This document shows, piece after piece, positions 43,684 through 56,275 of a stretch of DNA of 64,000 nt (its first letter is position 1; the number at the start of each line of letters is the position of its first letter). Both the position numbers and the translations under genes were made by a program. The notes beneath the pieces are model-generated. The model did no database searches. It saw only the letters and a program-made list of their open reading frames with translations, and was not told the DNA's origin. Source of the DNA: Cydia pomonella (Eukaryota > Arthropoda > Insecta > Lepidoptera > Tortricidae); contig NC_084721.1 in assembly GCF_033807575.1 (NCBI RefSeq), forward strand, positions 186,001-250,000. Reading direction: 5' to 3'.

Positions 43684-44539
43684 CCCAAAAGAAAAGGATG
43701 AATATAATTTTCCTGGTGGTGGACAAGTTGTGTTTTTCACACTATGTATGACACATATTTAAATTAAACGACTTTCCAAATTTAAGAGTTTAAAATTATA
43801 AATTCATTACCTACTTATACCTATAAGACCGTTAAAAATTAAATTATTCTATGACCGTAATATTTTGTGAAACAGGTGTTATGAAAACTACTTTGTTGAC
43901 GATGACGAACCATGGCCTTGTGTTGCCTGTTGCCATGCCAGAAATATTTCGGTCAAGAAATATATATTTTTTAGTTAAGTACTATATACACGACAATTTG
44001 TGACAATTTCGAAGTGAGTGAGACTTATTCTGGCTTCTATAAAAAATTATTGAGTCTGCTTTGTGAATGCGAGCTCAGTATGGAGCGAGCGCAAACCGAT
44101 CGTATCGGCCCTTCGCGATATGATACGATACCTCAGATACTTGTAATGGCGAGTAAACTGTTTGGAAATTACGTTGGCACTGATAAGTTGCGCGAATAAG
44201 ACGTAACGACCCCTCATTGTGGGAAAGATCGACTCTTATATTGGGGAGAAGGGGGGTCTGACGGCGGGAGCTGCAGCTTTATTGCTTTTAATGGCACGTT
44301 CCATCTTCCATGCTGGCTGCTTGGATAAGCATTAGTAATCCGGTATCTTGTATTTGCTCTGGATAATCTATATTTTGATTACAGAAGTAGAACATAACTA
44401 CATACATCACATAGTGCTGGTCAGTGATATCATCTTCGTGTTTAATCAGTTATGTTACTTTTTCGATGTGTACCTAATATTCTCCCATTGTTGGTGGTAC
44501 TATTAGGGAGTGGCAATCCTTGACTACATAGTGCCATGT

Positions 44540-44785
44540 CTGACAGCGTCTAATGGATATACCTCCACCTTACAGAAAACAGCAGCCAAATAACACTAGA
44601 CCCTACTCATAGTGTTGTGTTCCTGCCGGTGAGTAAGGTTGCCAGAGCTCAACGAGGGGGGGCGGGTTTAGGGTCGGCAACGCGCATGTAACTCCTCTGG
44701 AGTTGCAGGCGTACATAGGCTACGGAGACTGCTTACCATCAGGCGGGCCGTATGCTTGTTTGCCACCGACGTAGTATTAAAAAAA
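44540..44785 (+). mobile_element. SINE-like repeat with LINE-type 3' tail (also at 48842-49087)
   Basis: It runs from ATACCTCCACCTTACAG through GCCGGTGAGTAAGGTTGCC to a tail with CTCTGGAGTTGCAGGCG, GCTTACCATCAGGCGGGCC and an A-run. Related copies are at 11205-11297, 12478-12592 and, reversed, 13320-13620. The tail matches the 3' end of the LINE at 6016-6500, read on the minus strand. That suggests mobilisation by the LINE's reverse transcriptase. Confidence 0.65.
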
Positions 44786-45789
44786 ATATATTTCAAAGAT
44801 TTCTATAGTAGTATAAATTACATAAGTAAGTTACTTATATTACGCTTAAGGTTAAAGAACTCGTGGTATTTTTTCCATAAGCTAACAGCATTATAAATTG
44901 CCGTCAAACTTAAGCTGAACTTATTCAGTCCAAACAAAACGGATCTAAAGCTTTGAAAGATATTTCTGGACTAAAATAGAAACGCGATCCTTTCATTTCA
45001 TTCAGCGTTAATCCCCATTGAGTCGCCACAAACTTCTCACAAACTAACTCATAAGTCATGTGGCATAGTGATCTCTCTGTTCCTTCGTTCCCACTACTGC
45101 TGATCTGGTTTCTCGAAATAACCAGTGTAACGTGACTTAAAGATCCTTAATAATAGAAAGCGCATTAAAACTGGCTCACACTATATCTGAACTACCATGG
45201 CAAGTAGTTGGAATAACGCCCTGATCCGCGCTTTGTGCGCAAGCGACGACGCGCTGCTGAGAGGCGTGAAATGCATAAATCCTGCTCTGTCGCTATTCTA
45301 ATCGCCTAGGTACCAAGCACGCACCAAGTACTAAACGTGCCCTGTACGTTTGTAGAAACTACTTGTGATGAAAGACCTTAGTATTGAATGTCTTAGGCTC
45401 TGTAAGTAACGCGAAGAATGCTGCGTGAACAGGATGTCTCCTCAGGAAACGGCTCCCACACTAAATTGAATTAACTTCATATGAATCCTGCCATATACGT
45501 GCGAAGAAATTATGACAGGTGCCGACGGGTTTCTTTGTGTGTTTTTACTGGGACCGAGAATGAAGCTGGTGAAATGTTTTACTGCGTCGCTGTTCGAATG
45601 TCTCATATTTACTTGGCACTTGATGATATTGTCGATTTAATTGAGACCTTTTTGCTGCGTTTATCTATATTCCTATTACTGTGTTGCTTTCGTTTGGTGT
45701 TTAATCAGATATTTCAAATGATATAATATTGGATATACACCTAGAATCCTAACATCTTCAAATCTTTTGTAACTACTAAAATAACCTAA

Positions 45790-45925
45790 AAAAAGAAGAG
45801 GTTAACTGGAAGAGATCCCGGAAAGAGATAAGTTCGCCTTTGTACAAATGATGTGTGTTTTTTCTTGTTTTATGTTTCTGTTTGTACAATAAAGTGTTTT
45901 ACTACTATTACTACTGCTACTAAAG
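45790..45925 (+). mobile_element. LINE 3' tail (also at 50092-50227)
   Basis: AACTGGAAGAGATCCCGG and GATAAGTTCGCCTTTGTAC lead to TGTACAATAAAGTGTTTTAC and then a tail of repeated CTACTATTA-type units. It belongs with the other GGAAGAGAT tails at 18250, 40716 and 63244. Confidence 0.6.
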
Positions 45926-46228
45926 CATTATAAGAAAATAAATTATATGAGATAGGTAAGTACTGTAAGTAGGTAGATAGTGTACCTATGATGCAAATAA
46001 ACACAGTAAAATAATTACAACTCAGCATGGTGCCATCAAAAATCGTGATCTAATTTTAAGTGATATTTACAGCTATGGTGATGGTATTACCTAAAGCTTT
46101 GCTTTTCAATGATATGACCACCCGTTGTTTTTTAAATACCAACTTTTTATACTGTTTCAGTGTATTGACGTGTCCCTAATTTATTTTAGAGCTATGCAAA
46201 TAAATAATACACCGTCGCCGCAGCTCCC

Positions 46229-46300
46229 GCGACCAGTCGTGCGATATTATATGCGATTTCACGCAGCGACTGGTCGCACGACATTGTGTGCGATTTCACG
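46229..46300. repeat. GC-rich inverted and direct repeat (also at 50531-50602)
   Basis: GCGACCAGTCG (46229-46239) pairs with CGACTGGTCGC (46267-46277). TGCGATTTCACG occurs twice as a direct repeat (46252-46263 and 46289-46300). It stands out as a GC-rich island in AT-rich DNA; probably the end of a transposable element. Confidence 0.5.
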
Positions 46301-46548
46301 GCCGTCGCACAGCGCGGACCTGCTGCATTATACGCTGGGTTATGGCCGCCACTATTTATAGCTTACCAACAGCTACTAAGAATCCTTTTCATATAAGTTG
46401 AGAACACTTTGCACCTAGAAATTTTAGAATAGGAGGGATAGGGGACAATAGGTGGCTTAAAAACTTAAAAAATAAGACTGGGCCGCATGGTTGTATCATC
46501 ATTTTCTAGCCTTTAAACATTTGTTACTGCTACAGTCTTTGTAATATA

Positions 46549-46664
46549 AGAAGTAAATATTGACCCTTATATTTACGAAGCTAAAGACCTGCCGTTTAAC
46601 TGTTGATAGTTGTAATAATGTCATATATATAAGGGTCAATTCATATCTATCAAAATTTACTTCT
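46549..46664. repeat. Inverted repeat (also at 50851-50966)
   Basis: AGAAGTAAAT followed by TTGACCCTTATAT is mirrored by ATATAAGGGTCAA and ATTTACTTCT. The total is 116 bp, MITE-like and non-coding. Confidence 0.55.
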
Positions 46665-47472
46665 TACACCGACTATACGCATATAACACTTTTAAATGGG
46701 GGTTGAAGGTCTATGCGGAAATACTGAGGGGAAGGGAAGGGGTGCAGTTTAACAAATTGTATGCGAACGGAGTCAGAGCCAGTGATTAGTTCTTGATATA
46801 ATTGATAATTTGGCGCAGTTCATTCTTAACTTCTACGTGAAAATGTATCCATTATGCATTTTTTTCATAAGAAGAACTGTAGTGTGGGCTTGACGTAGAG
46901 TTTCAACGTATGAAAAGGTTACGACCAAATTGAAGGACTTAAATAATAATTATTTATGCATTTGTTAATTGTCAACTATATGTCAATGCACGTAGATGAC
47001 TACTATATAAACCCTGTATATCTTCAAAAGAGCATTTAGTATATAACCGAGCTTCTAAGTATCAATTACAACCCCTAGCGCCGCACATTATAGGATTCAC
47101 AAGTACCTATCTAAATACATATGTATTGAGTGTGTCAACAGCACCTGCGATCAAACAGATCACGTGCATTCCATTCAAATGCGAAGAGAAATCCTGAAAC
47201 AAATGAACGCAGGCGCATCTGCACACACTGCCTATTTCAACCTATTAAAATCTCACCTTGATATTGAAGTGACTTTACTCGAAGATATAAACTGCATCAA
47301 TAAATTGCTTTGATGATTTCAAAATCATTATTATCATTAAGCATGTATTAAATTTAAATGACTATTCGAATTGCTTATTGCCAGGCCTACTTGAACAAAG
47401 AGTATTATCTTTACAGTGGATATCACGTGTACGTATACAATATAATACAAGCAAAATGCTTAGCGAATTGTG

Positions 47473-47478
47473 AATGTG
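47473..47478. other. 6-bp junction between the tandem units
   Basis: AATGTG separates the end of unit 1 (GAATTGTG) from the start of unit 2 (AATGAAG). It looks like a local copy of its neighbours (GTG-AATGTG-AATG), as seen at end-joining junctions. The corresponding outer flanks are CGCCACACG on the left and GGTGGGGG on the right. Confidence 0.8.
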
Positions 47479-50400
47479 AATGAAGCAAGCGGCGGCCAGT
47501 AATATCTCCCAATAAATCCTTGCTGGCCGTATTGTGCAGCCCATCTGTTTACCAAACGTTTTGTACTCGTCCTTTAGCTATTTCCAGTATAATTTGGTTT
47601 AAAATTCGTTGTTCATTGTTGACGACATTAAATGAAATACTAGATGTCGTTGATTAAATGAATTAATGAACATTAATTTAGAACGAAGCTTAGAATTAAA
47701 ATTAAGAATGTAAATAATTTTGCATGCCATTATGTCGCGGAATGGATCTGGAACTCTGTATGTACCGTTTATGTAACTTTTTTGACCTGCATTCTTGCAA
47801 TTAAATGTTTCGAACGATACTTAAATCATAATTCCGAGGTAATTTTTTATCTCTTTTGCCTCCTTCTTTGTTATAAGTAACTATAAATTGCCAGTACTAA
47901 CATAAGAAAAAGGCAGTATGGTTACTACTTACTAGTTAGTAGACAGAAAAAATCATACTAGCTTTTTCTTATGTTAGTACTGGCACCCAAAAGAAAAGGA
48001 TGAATATAATTTTCCTGGTGGTGGACAAGTTGTGTTTTTCACACTATGTATGACACATATTTAAATTAAACGACTTTCCAAATTTAAGAGTTTAAAATTA
48101 TAAATTCATTACCTACTTATACCTATAAGACCGTTAAAAATTAAATTATTCTATGACCGTAATATTTTGTGAAACAGGTGTTATGAAAACTACTTTGTTG
48201 ACGATGACGAACCATGGCCTTGTGTTGCCTGTTGCCATGCCAGAAATATTTCGGTCAAGAAATATATATTTTTTAGTTAAGTACTATATACACGACAATT
48301 TGTGACAATTTCGAAGTGAGTGAGACTTATTCTGGCTTCTATAAAAAATTATTGAGTCTGCTTTGTGAATGCGAGCTCAGTATGGAGCGAGCGCAAACCG
48401 ATCGTATCGGCCCTTCGCGATATGATACGATACCTCAGATACTTGTAATGGCGAGTAAACTGTTTGGAAATTACGTTGGCACTGATAAGTTGCGCGAATA
48501 AGACGTAACGACCCCTCATTGTGGGAAAGATCGACTCTTATATTGGGGAGAAGGGGGGTCTGACGGCGGGAGCTGCAGCTTTATTGCTTTTAATGGCACG
48601 TTCCATCTTCCATGCTGGCTGCTTGGATAAGCATTAGTAATCCGGTATCTTGTATTTGCTCTGGATAATCTATATTTTGATTACAGAAGTAGAACATAAC
48701 TACATACATCACATAGTGCTGGTCAGTGATATCATCTTCGTGTTTAATCAGTTATGTTACTTTTTCGATGTGTACCTAATATTCTCCCATTGTTGGTGGT
48801 ACTATTAGGGAGTGGCAATCCTTGACTACATAGTGCCATGTCTGACAGCGTCTAATGGATATACCTCCACCTTACAGAAAACAGCAGCCAAATAACACTA
48901 GACCCTACTCATAGTGTTGTGTTCCTGCCGGTGAGTAAGGTTGCCAGAGCTCAACGAGGGGGGGCGGGTTTAGGGTCGGCAACGCGCATGTAACTCCTCT
49001 GGAGTTGCAGGCGTACATAGGCTACGGAGACTGCTTACCATCAGGCGGGCCGTATGCTTGTTTGCCACCGACGTAGTATTAAAAAAAATATATTTCAAAG
49101 ATTTCTATAGTAGTATAAATTACATAAGTAAGTTACTTATATTACGCTTAAGGTTAAAGAACTCGTGGTATTTTTTCCATAAGCTAACAGCATTATAAAT
49201 TGCCGTCAAACTTAAGCTGAACTTATTCAGTCCAAACAAAACGGATCTAAAGCTTTGAAAGATATTTCTGGACTAAAATAGAAACGCGATCCTTTCATTT
49301 CATTCAGCGTTAATCCCCATTGAGTCGCCACAAACTTCTCACAAACTAACTCATAAGTCATGTGGCATAGTGATCTCTCTGTTCCTTCGTTCCCACTACT
49401 GCTGATCTGGTTTCTCGAAATAACCAGTGTAACGTGACTTAAAGATCCTTAATAATAGAAAGCGCATTAAAACTGGCTCACACTATATCTGAACTACCAT
49501 GGCAAGTAGTTGGAATAACGCCCTGATCCGCGCTTTGTGCGCAAGCGACGACGCGCTGCTGAGAGGCGTGAAATGCATAAATCCTGCTCTGTCGCTATTC
49601 TAATCGCCTAGGTACCAAGCACGCACCAAGTACTAAACGTGCCCTGTACGTTTGTAGAAACTACTTGTGATGAAAGACCTTAGTATTGAATGTCTTAGGC
49701 TCTGTAAGTAACGCGAAGAATGCTGCGTGAACAGGATGTCTCCTCAGGAAACGGCTCCCACACTAAATTGAATTAACTTCATATGAATCCTGCCATATAC
49801 GTGCGAAGAAATTATGACAGGTGCCGACGGGTTTCTTTGTGTGTTTTTACTGGGACCGAGAATGAAGCTGGTGAAATGTTTTACTGCGTCGCTGTTCGAA
49901 TGTCTCATATTTACTTGGCACTTGATGATATTGTCGATTTAATTGAGACCTTTTTGCTGCGTTTATCTATATTCCTATTACTGTGTTGCTTTCGTTTGGT
50001 GTTTAATCAGATATTTCAAATGATATAATATTGGATATACACCTAGAATCCTAACATCTTCAAATCTTTTGTAACTACTAAAATAACCTAAAAAAAGAAG
50101 AGGTTAACTGGAAGAGATCCCGGAAAGAGATAAGTTCGCCTTTGTACAAATGATGTGTGTTTTTTCTTGTTTTATGTTTCTGTTTGTACAATAAAGTGTT
50201 TTACTACTATTACTACTGCTACTAAAGCATTATAAGAAAATAAATTATATGAGATAGGTAAGTACTGTAAGTAGGTAGATAGTGTACCTATGATGCAAAT
50301 AAACACAGTAAAATAATTACAACTCAGCATGGTGCCATCAAAAATCGTGATCTAATTTTAAGTGATATTTACAGCTATGGTGATGGTATTACCTAAAGCT

Positions 50401-51774
50401 TTGCTTTTCAATGATATGACCACCCGTTGTTTTTTAAATACCAACTTTTTATACTGTTTCAGTGTATTGACGTGTCCCTAATTTATTTTAGAGCTATGCA
50501 AATAAATAATACACCGTCGCCGCAGCTCCCGCGACCAGTCGTGCGATATTATATGCGATTTCACGCAGCGACTGGTCGCACGACATTGTGTGCGATTTCA
50601 CGGCCGTCGCACAGCGCGGACCTGCTGCATTATACGCTGGGTTATGGCCGCCACTATTTATAGCTTACCAACAGCTACTAAGAATCCTTTTCATATAAGT
50701 TGAGAACACTTTGCACCTAGAAATTTTAGAATAGGAGGGATAGGGGACAATAGGTGGCTTAAAAACTTAAAAAATAAGACTGGGCCGCATGGTTGTATCA
50801 TCATTTTCTAGCCTTTAAACATTTGTTACTGCTACAGTCTTTGTAATATAAGAAGTAAATATTGACCCTTATATTTACGAAGCTAAAGACCTGCCGTTTA
50901 ACTGTTGATAGTTGTAATAATGTCATATATATAAGGGTCAATTCATATCTATCAAAATTTACTTCTTACACCGACTATACGCATATAACACTTTTAAATG
51001 GGGGTTGAAGGTCTATGCGGAAATACTGAGGGGAAGGGAAGGGGTGCAGTTTAACAAATTGTATGCGAACGGAGTCAGAGCCAGTGATTAGTTCTTGATA
51101 TAATTGATAATTTGGCGCAGTTCATTCTTAACTTCTACGTGAAAATGTATCCATTATGCATTTTTTTCATAAGAAGAACTGTAGTGTGGGCTTGACGTAG
51201 AGTTTCAACGTATGAAAAGGTTACGACCAAATTGAAGGACTTAAATAATAATTATTTATGCATTTGTTAATTGTCAACTATATGTCAATGCACGTAGATG
51301 ACTACTATATAAACCCTGTATATCTTCAAAAGAGCATTTAGTATATAACCGAGCTTCTAAGTATCAATTACAACCCCTAGCGCCGCACATTATAGGATTC
51401 ACAAGTACCTATCTAAATACATATGTATTGAGTGTGTCAACAGCACCTGCGATCAAACAGATCACGTGCATTCCATTCAAATGCGAAGAGAAATCCTGAA
51501 ACAAATGAACGCAGGCGCATCTGCACACACTGCCTATTTCAACCTATTAAAATCTCACCTTGATATTGAAGTGACTTTACTCGAAGATATAAACTGCATC
51601 AATAAATTGCTTTGATGATTTCAAAATCATTATTATCATTAAGCATGTATTAAATTTAAATGACTATTCGAATTGCTTATTGCCAGGCCTACTTGAACAA
51701 AGAGTATTATCTTTACAGTGGATATCACGTGTACGTATACAATATAATACAAGCAAAATGCTTAGCGAATTGTG
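47479..51774. repeat. Tandem duplication, unit 2 (4,296 bp)
   Basis: This is the second direct copy of 43177-47472, displaced by 4,302 bp, and ends at GAATTGTG (51774). Homopolymers such as the seven-G run in the SINE-like repeat (48959-48965) are the same length in both copies. No difference was seen at any place compared. Confidence 0.95.
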
Positions 51775-53351
51775 GGTGGGGGATGTTCCTACACAGATAA
51801 GGATGCTATAAGACCTGTCTAGCAGATATAACTGATGCGCTAATTTGTTAACACAGCAGAAATGTACCTATCCTTACCGGCATACAATTATTTGCCAATT
51901 TTCTAGCAAACATTCACATATTTGAGCGTCAAACACATATGCAAGATCTTTAGCTATGTATAATTGTATATCTCTGGCTAATGTCAAATCAATATCAAAT
52001 CAAATTTTGATTCTTAAAAGTAGATGCAGCTACCTGCCTTATCTTGGCGGTAGCGTGCATTTGTTCACAAGTGTCAGCGAGGTGTAAATCGCGCGATAGC
52101 GGCGTCGTGCCGCGCCCGACACTGAGCGATGCTTAGGATCCACTCGCGAATCCGAATAAGTGTGCGAGGACCATTAGAAAGGCCGTAAATACTGAAGTAC
52201 GCCGTAAATAATACACGGTTGTATCAATCATGGTTAAAAGCGAGGCGCATGATGAGTCATTAAAACGGGTAAAATGTTTTATGGTGGACAACATTGTTGA
52301 TAATATTTTACAATGCTAGCATCTGGATGATTTATTATAGATATCATATGATTATAAAAATGCCAGTAATGCCAGTGCCTTGAACAAGCGAAATATAGAC
52401 GTCGCTATTTTAATCGTTTAATACCCGTTACGCAAAGTTTTGTCACAGAAACAACCCCTTAAATTACTTATTAACCAATAACCATTTGCAGTCCAAATGG
52501 TTTTTTGGGCCTTTTGTTAACCTATCACATATTTAATGCACTATAGGTACGGTGTATATTTTTGTGGATATGTCCAAACATGTATGCAGGGGTACCAGGC
52601 TAATAATAATCCGAAATCTCTATCTCATGTCGGAATAGAACACTTCACTCATTCTAGATTACCGACTCTCGGTTTATGTTTCCCCACTTGTATCTCAAAT
52701 ATCCATAGCACTACACGTTTTGACTTTGACGTTTGAAGTAGCATTTACAATCCATAAACAATTCCCACCGATTTGATAAACAGTATTCCCAAAGCCATGA
52801 ATCAACATTAGGCCATTTTTGGAGCCTAGACTTATGCCCAGGCTCGATTGTGTTGGCACTATTGGCATGTCCCGCTATTTGCAGCGGTAAAAGAAACAAC
52901 GCCAATCTATCACCATTAGGGCCTCGCGTTCCATTCAGGCCTCGAGATCGGATCGTTTCCTAATTCAACTGTTTCTAACACTGTTGGCACGACAACGGGC
53001 CAATTTAAGATTTCATGTCACCCATACTGAATTTACTCCTCAAGTTTGATTCAATATTTTGTATTGATGCAGTAATAAATAGATAGTCAAGATAATTTTG
53101 ATATTCATATAAAAACAGTATTCATTATGAATATCAAAATTGTGTAGTAGAAGTTGGAAGTTTATTACGTTCCAAGTCCACGGGTACTTGGAACGCAATA
53201 AATTTCCGACTATAACGACTATTACGCGTCGTACAACTAACTACACGTGCTTTTCGGTAGGTTCGTATTGTTCGTAAGCTGTAGGACATCCATTTAGATA
53301 CCATGCACAGAATATGCCATGCCATGGCCATTAGGCGAGTTATTGTAAAAA
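51775..53351. other. Right flank of the duplication, non-coding
   Basis: A GC-rich patch at 52085-52150 (GCGCGATAGCGGCGTCGTGC) and two hairpins near 53100 and 53153. No gene seen. Confidence 0.4.
53153..53210. repeat. Compact 58-nt hairpin
   Basis: GTTGGAAGTTTATTACGTTC and CAAGT pair with ACTTG and GAACGCAATAAATTTCCGAC, 22 of 25 bases, around an 8-nt loop (CCACGGGT). The shape is that of a small precursor RNA or a MITE. A second hairpin (TTTTGATATTCATA... TATGAATATCAAAA) lies just upstream at about 53095-53141. Confidence 0.65.
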
Positions 53352-53581
53352 ATAAAATAAATATTATAGGACATTATTACACAAATTGACTAAATCCCAC
53401 AGCAGTAACCTCAATAAGGCTTGTGTTGAGGGTACTTAGACAACGATATATATAATATATAAATATTTATAAATACTTAAATACAAAGAAAACACCCATG
53501 ACTCAGGAACAAATATCCATGCTCATCACACGAATAAATGCCCTTACCAGGATTTGAACCCGGGACCATCGGCTTCGTAGG
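53352..53581 (-). mobile_element. tRNA-derived SINE, head-truncated
   Basis: On the minus strand it begins at CTACGAAGCC, has the B-box-like GGGTTCAAATCCTGG, then GAGTCATGGGTGTTTTC, a TATATA region, GTCTAAGTACCCTCAACAC and ends near ATTTAGTCAATTTGTG. The A-box part is missing, replaced at 53582 by unrelated TG-rich sequence. Confidence 0.7.
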
Positions 53582-53588
53582 TTGCCAA

Positions 53589-53640
53589 TGTTTATGTTTA
53601 TGTTTATGTTTGTTTGTTTGTTGTGTTGTTGTTTGGTGGG
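53589..53640. repeat. TTTATG / TTTG simple repeat
   Basis: GTTTATGTTTATGTTTATG passes into TTTGTTTGTTTGTTG. Confidence 0.7.
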
Positions 53641-54505
53641 TTGTCAATGTTATTATTTTAGTACATACCTAAATACTTAATATTTCAGAATAATATTTAA
53701 TTCATTAATAATTTATTTTAATTTATAATTTATTGTATTTAATGTGCTTTCTTTTTCTCTTTTTTCCTTTAAAATAATAGTCTAATCTAATATTGTTCTT
53801 AAGTTAAGACTTACTAACCATATTATGGAACCTGTTTTTTTTATAAGACCGGGACACATTAGGGCGAGATAATGTCAATGTGTTGCATGTACATTTACAG
53901 AATTATGACAATTATTATTAAATACAAATTATTAACGCTGTACAGCATCATTTGCTTCAACTGTCAAAACTGCGGCCAACACTATTTTGTATTACTTCTA
54001 TGTTTTTCCTTGTCTATGTATATTTCTGTTACCTATATTTATGGAGATGTACCTGGTCGTAACTGTTGTAAGGTATCGTTAACACTTGCGGTCGCTTGAC
54101 GCCTCCGTATTTGGGTAGGTTAGTTAGGCGGCAGTATCGATCGTAGTAAATCCCCGTCTCGCGCGCCTTTGTGCGCTGACGAGACGCGCGCAACACACTG
54201 AAATGACCTGAAGTCATGACGAGACGCTGTAGGTTCATGTTATATACTTGTGTTCGGTCAGTAAGAAAATATTACTAATTTTAACTAAAAAGAAATATTT
54301 TAGCTTAAAAATCCTGTCGTTGATATGTTGTTGCTGTATGTACAATGTAAATATCAGCACGATGCACGAGTGAAAGATGTCAAAGTGAGTCAAAATTGAT
54401 ACCAATTTGAATGTAAATCTCCGGTCTTTGTAATTCCAAGTTTTATACTGTGGGACCAAAAAAATCGTCGACGGATCATTAGGACCTAAATAATGCAAAT
54501 CACGG

Positions 54506-54612
54506 CACGAATCGAACTTTAAACAAAAACGTCACTTTTGACACTCACATATCCGATCCATATCATATCAAGACCTAATATTTGACGTGTCTTAAAGTAC
54601 AAATTACGCCGT
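54506..54612. mobile_element. MITE with conserved core, copy 4
   Basis: AACTTTAAACAAAAACGTCA, TTTTGACACTCACATATCCG and ATCCATATCATATC match the other copies, and closest copy 1 at 2274-2394. Confidence 0.5.
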
Positions 54613-56059
54613 ATGTTACCTACGCAATTTTAAGGTTGACCAACAAAACAAAACTCGGTTACCACTAGGTAGTCTGTGCGGAAAGAGAAGAGACGTAGAA
54701 TATACATTCTACAACTCCCTTAACTTCCACGACTTTCCTCTTTACGCACAAACTCTATATGAAACCTGAAAATATGTTGAGTAAAGAGGTACTTAATTTA
54801 AAAGCAAGAACATTAATGACTCGAAATGTAGCAAGTGTGTCTTTCCCAAAGTTACAATTACTTTTGAAGGCTACTCTTAATTAATCAAGCGCATACTTTG
54901 CGTTATAAAGTTCAATACCGTTATAAACCAGGAAATCGAAGCTCGGCAATTTTAATTTAATTCGCATAAAATTATCCACGATTAATCAGCGTCGGATTAA
55001 TTGCGCACAACACGCAAGCGAGCGCGCCCAAAGGCCCAATTACGAAAATATGCTTTTACTGTGTGTGTCGAATAGCGAGGTGTCATGTTTGCGGGCGGGG
55101 CCGACAGCGACGTGACAGGTGGAACTTTGGGGGCACGGGAGCTACTGGTATACGAGGTGGGGCCTGAAATAAGAGCAAAAGATTAAACAAGTCTCCTTTA
55201 CCCATATATTTTTAGACATACTTTTTGGCTTGTACTCTTCGAGGTTATAGGCTATCTAGGTACCTAAAGAAATACAGAGAACTGGTGACTAAATTAATAA
55301 TGTACTACACGTCGGTAAAAGTACTTATGTAGATGTTCCTACTCAGAATGCGTAATGGATCTTCAATGCATTTTGGTTGTTTAATGTCTTAAGTGAATTT
55401 AATATTGCGTGTGCAGGTATCTTTTTTTTTAACTAATTTTTTTGCTGCTGTATTCTTAATTTCTATACCTATTGTATAATTAAAAACCTATTAATTAATT
55501 TAAGTAAAATAAAAATCAATATAATATATACGTATAAATTAAGATTTAGCAACTAAAAAAACAAATCTAGTGTTATCTGAATTACTTCAACAGACACAAA
55601 TTACTTACTGGCTTATAATAATAACTTACTGTTTATTTTATTTGTTTTGTTACAGGGCCCACCCTGTATATTGAAAATTGGCACTAGACAATATTTTACA
55701 AACCTTTTAACAAACTACGTGAATGATTGTAAACACTGGCTCGCTATTTGCGGCGCAATACGATTCGGAATAAAATGGCCGACGTCTGAGGCGAGAACAA
55801 CCGGCTAAGTGCTGCTCTAACTTACTGTCGTTCCAAGTCAAGCCCGCCATGCAGTTTAATGTTTACTTGAAAAAGCTAACTTTGATTGTGAGTTTTGAGG
55901 CTATTGAAACAGATTTCTGCATTTTTTGACATGTGTAAGGTGTAAGTGACCAGGAGGTCGATTCTAATTTAACAAGTTGTTATGGTTTTGATGCGAACTT
56001 GGCGATCGTCTTGATGATTGGCGCGCTACGCACGCACGATTTGCACTACACTTTGCATG

Positions 56060-56275
56060 CACTAATCTCTTCCTCTTCCTTGTCGTATCCTCATGGCTGA
56101 GGGACGTGACGATCGTGGACACTCCTCACCAGTGCTCTCCAAGCCGCTCTATCTTGGGCCCAGTGCATGCTAGCCTGTAATGTGGTTTTTGTCTCTGACG
56201 TTATTCTGTTCACTCAACGCGTGAACATACGTCCATCCCGACGCTTCTTTGGCATGCTATGCGATGCACCAATCA
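56060..56275 (-). mobile_element. LINE-like 3' region
   Basis: CTTGTCGTATCCTCATGGCT, GAGGGACGTGACGATCGTGG and GTCCATCCCGACGCTTCTTTG resemble a dispersed moth LINE tail on the minus strand. No frame is intact. The call rests on recalled resemblance. Confidence 0.35.

Larger units (their letters stand above)
43177..47472. repeat. Tandem duplication, unit 1 (4,296 bp)
   Basis: Every base compared matches the sequence 4,302 bases further on, from AATGAAGCAAGCGG at 43177 to GAATTGTG at 47472. The offset is the same at both ends, so there is no net indel. The unit holds no recognisable gene. Three short frames, at 44014-44199, 45481-45726 and 46125-46361, are the same in both copies but look like chance frames. 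It contains a SINE-like repeat, a LINE 3' tail and several hairpins, listed separately. Confidence 0.95.

Noticed and set aside
44014..44199. 61-codon frame repeated at 48316-48501.
   Set aside because: Same reason: duplicate copies are no evidence of coding function.
45481..45726. 81-codon frame present in both tandem units, hence apparently conserved.
   Set aside because: Identity follows from the recent duplication, not selection. The frame runs towards a LINE tail and has no motif beyond a hydrophobic stretch.
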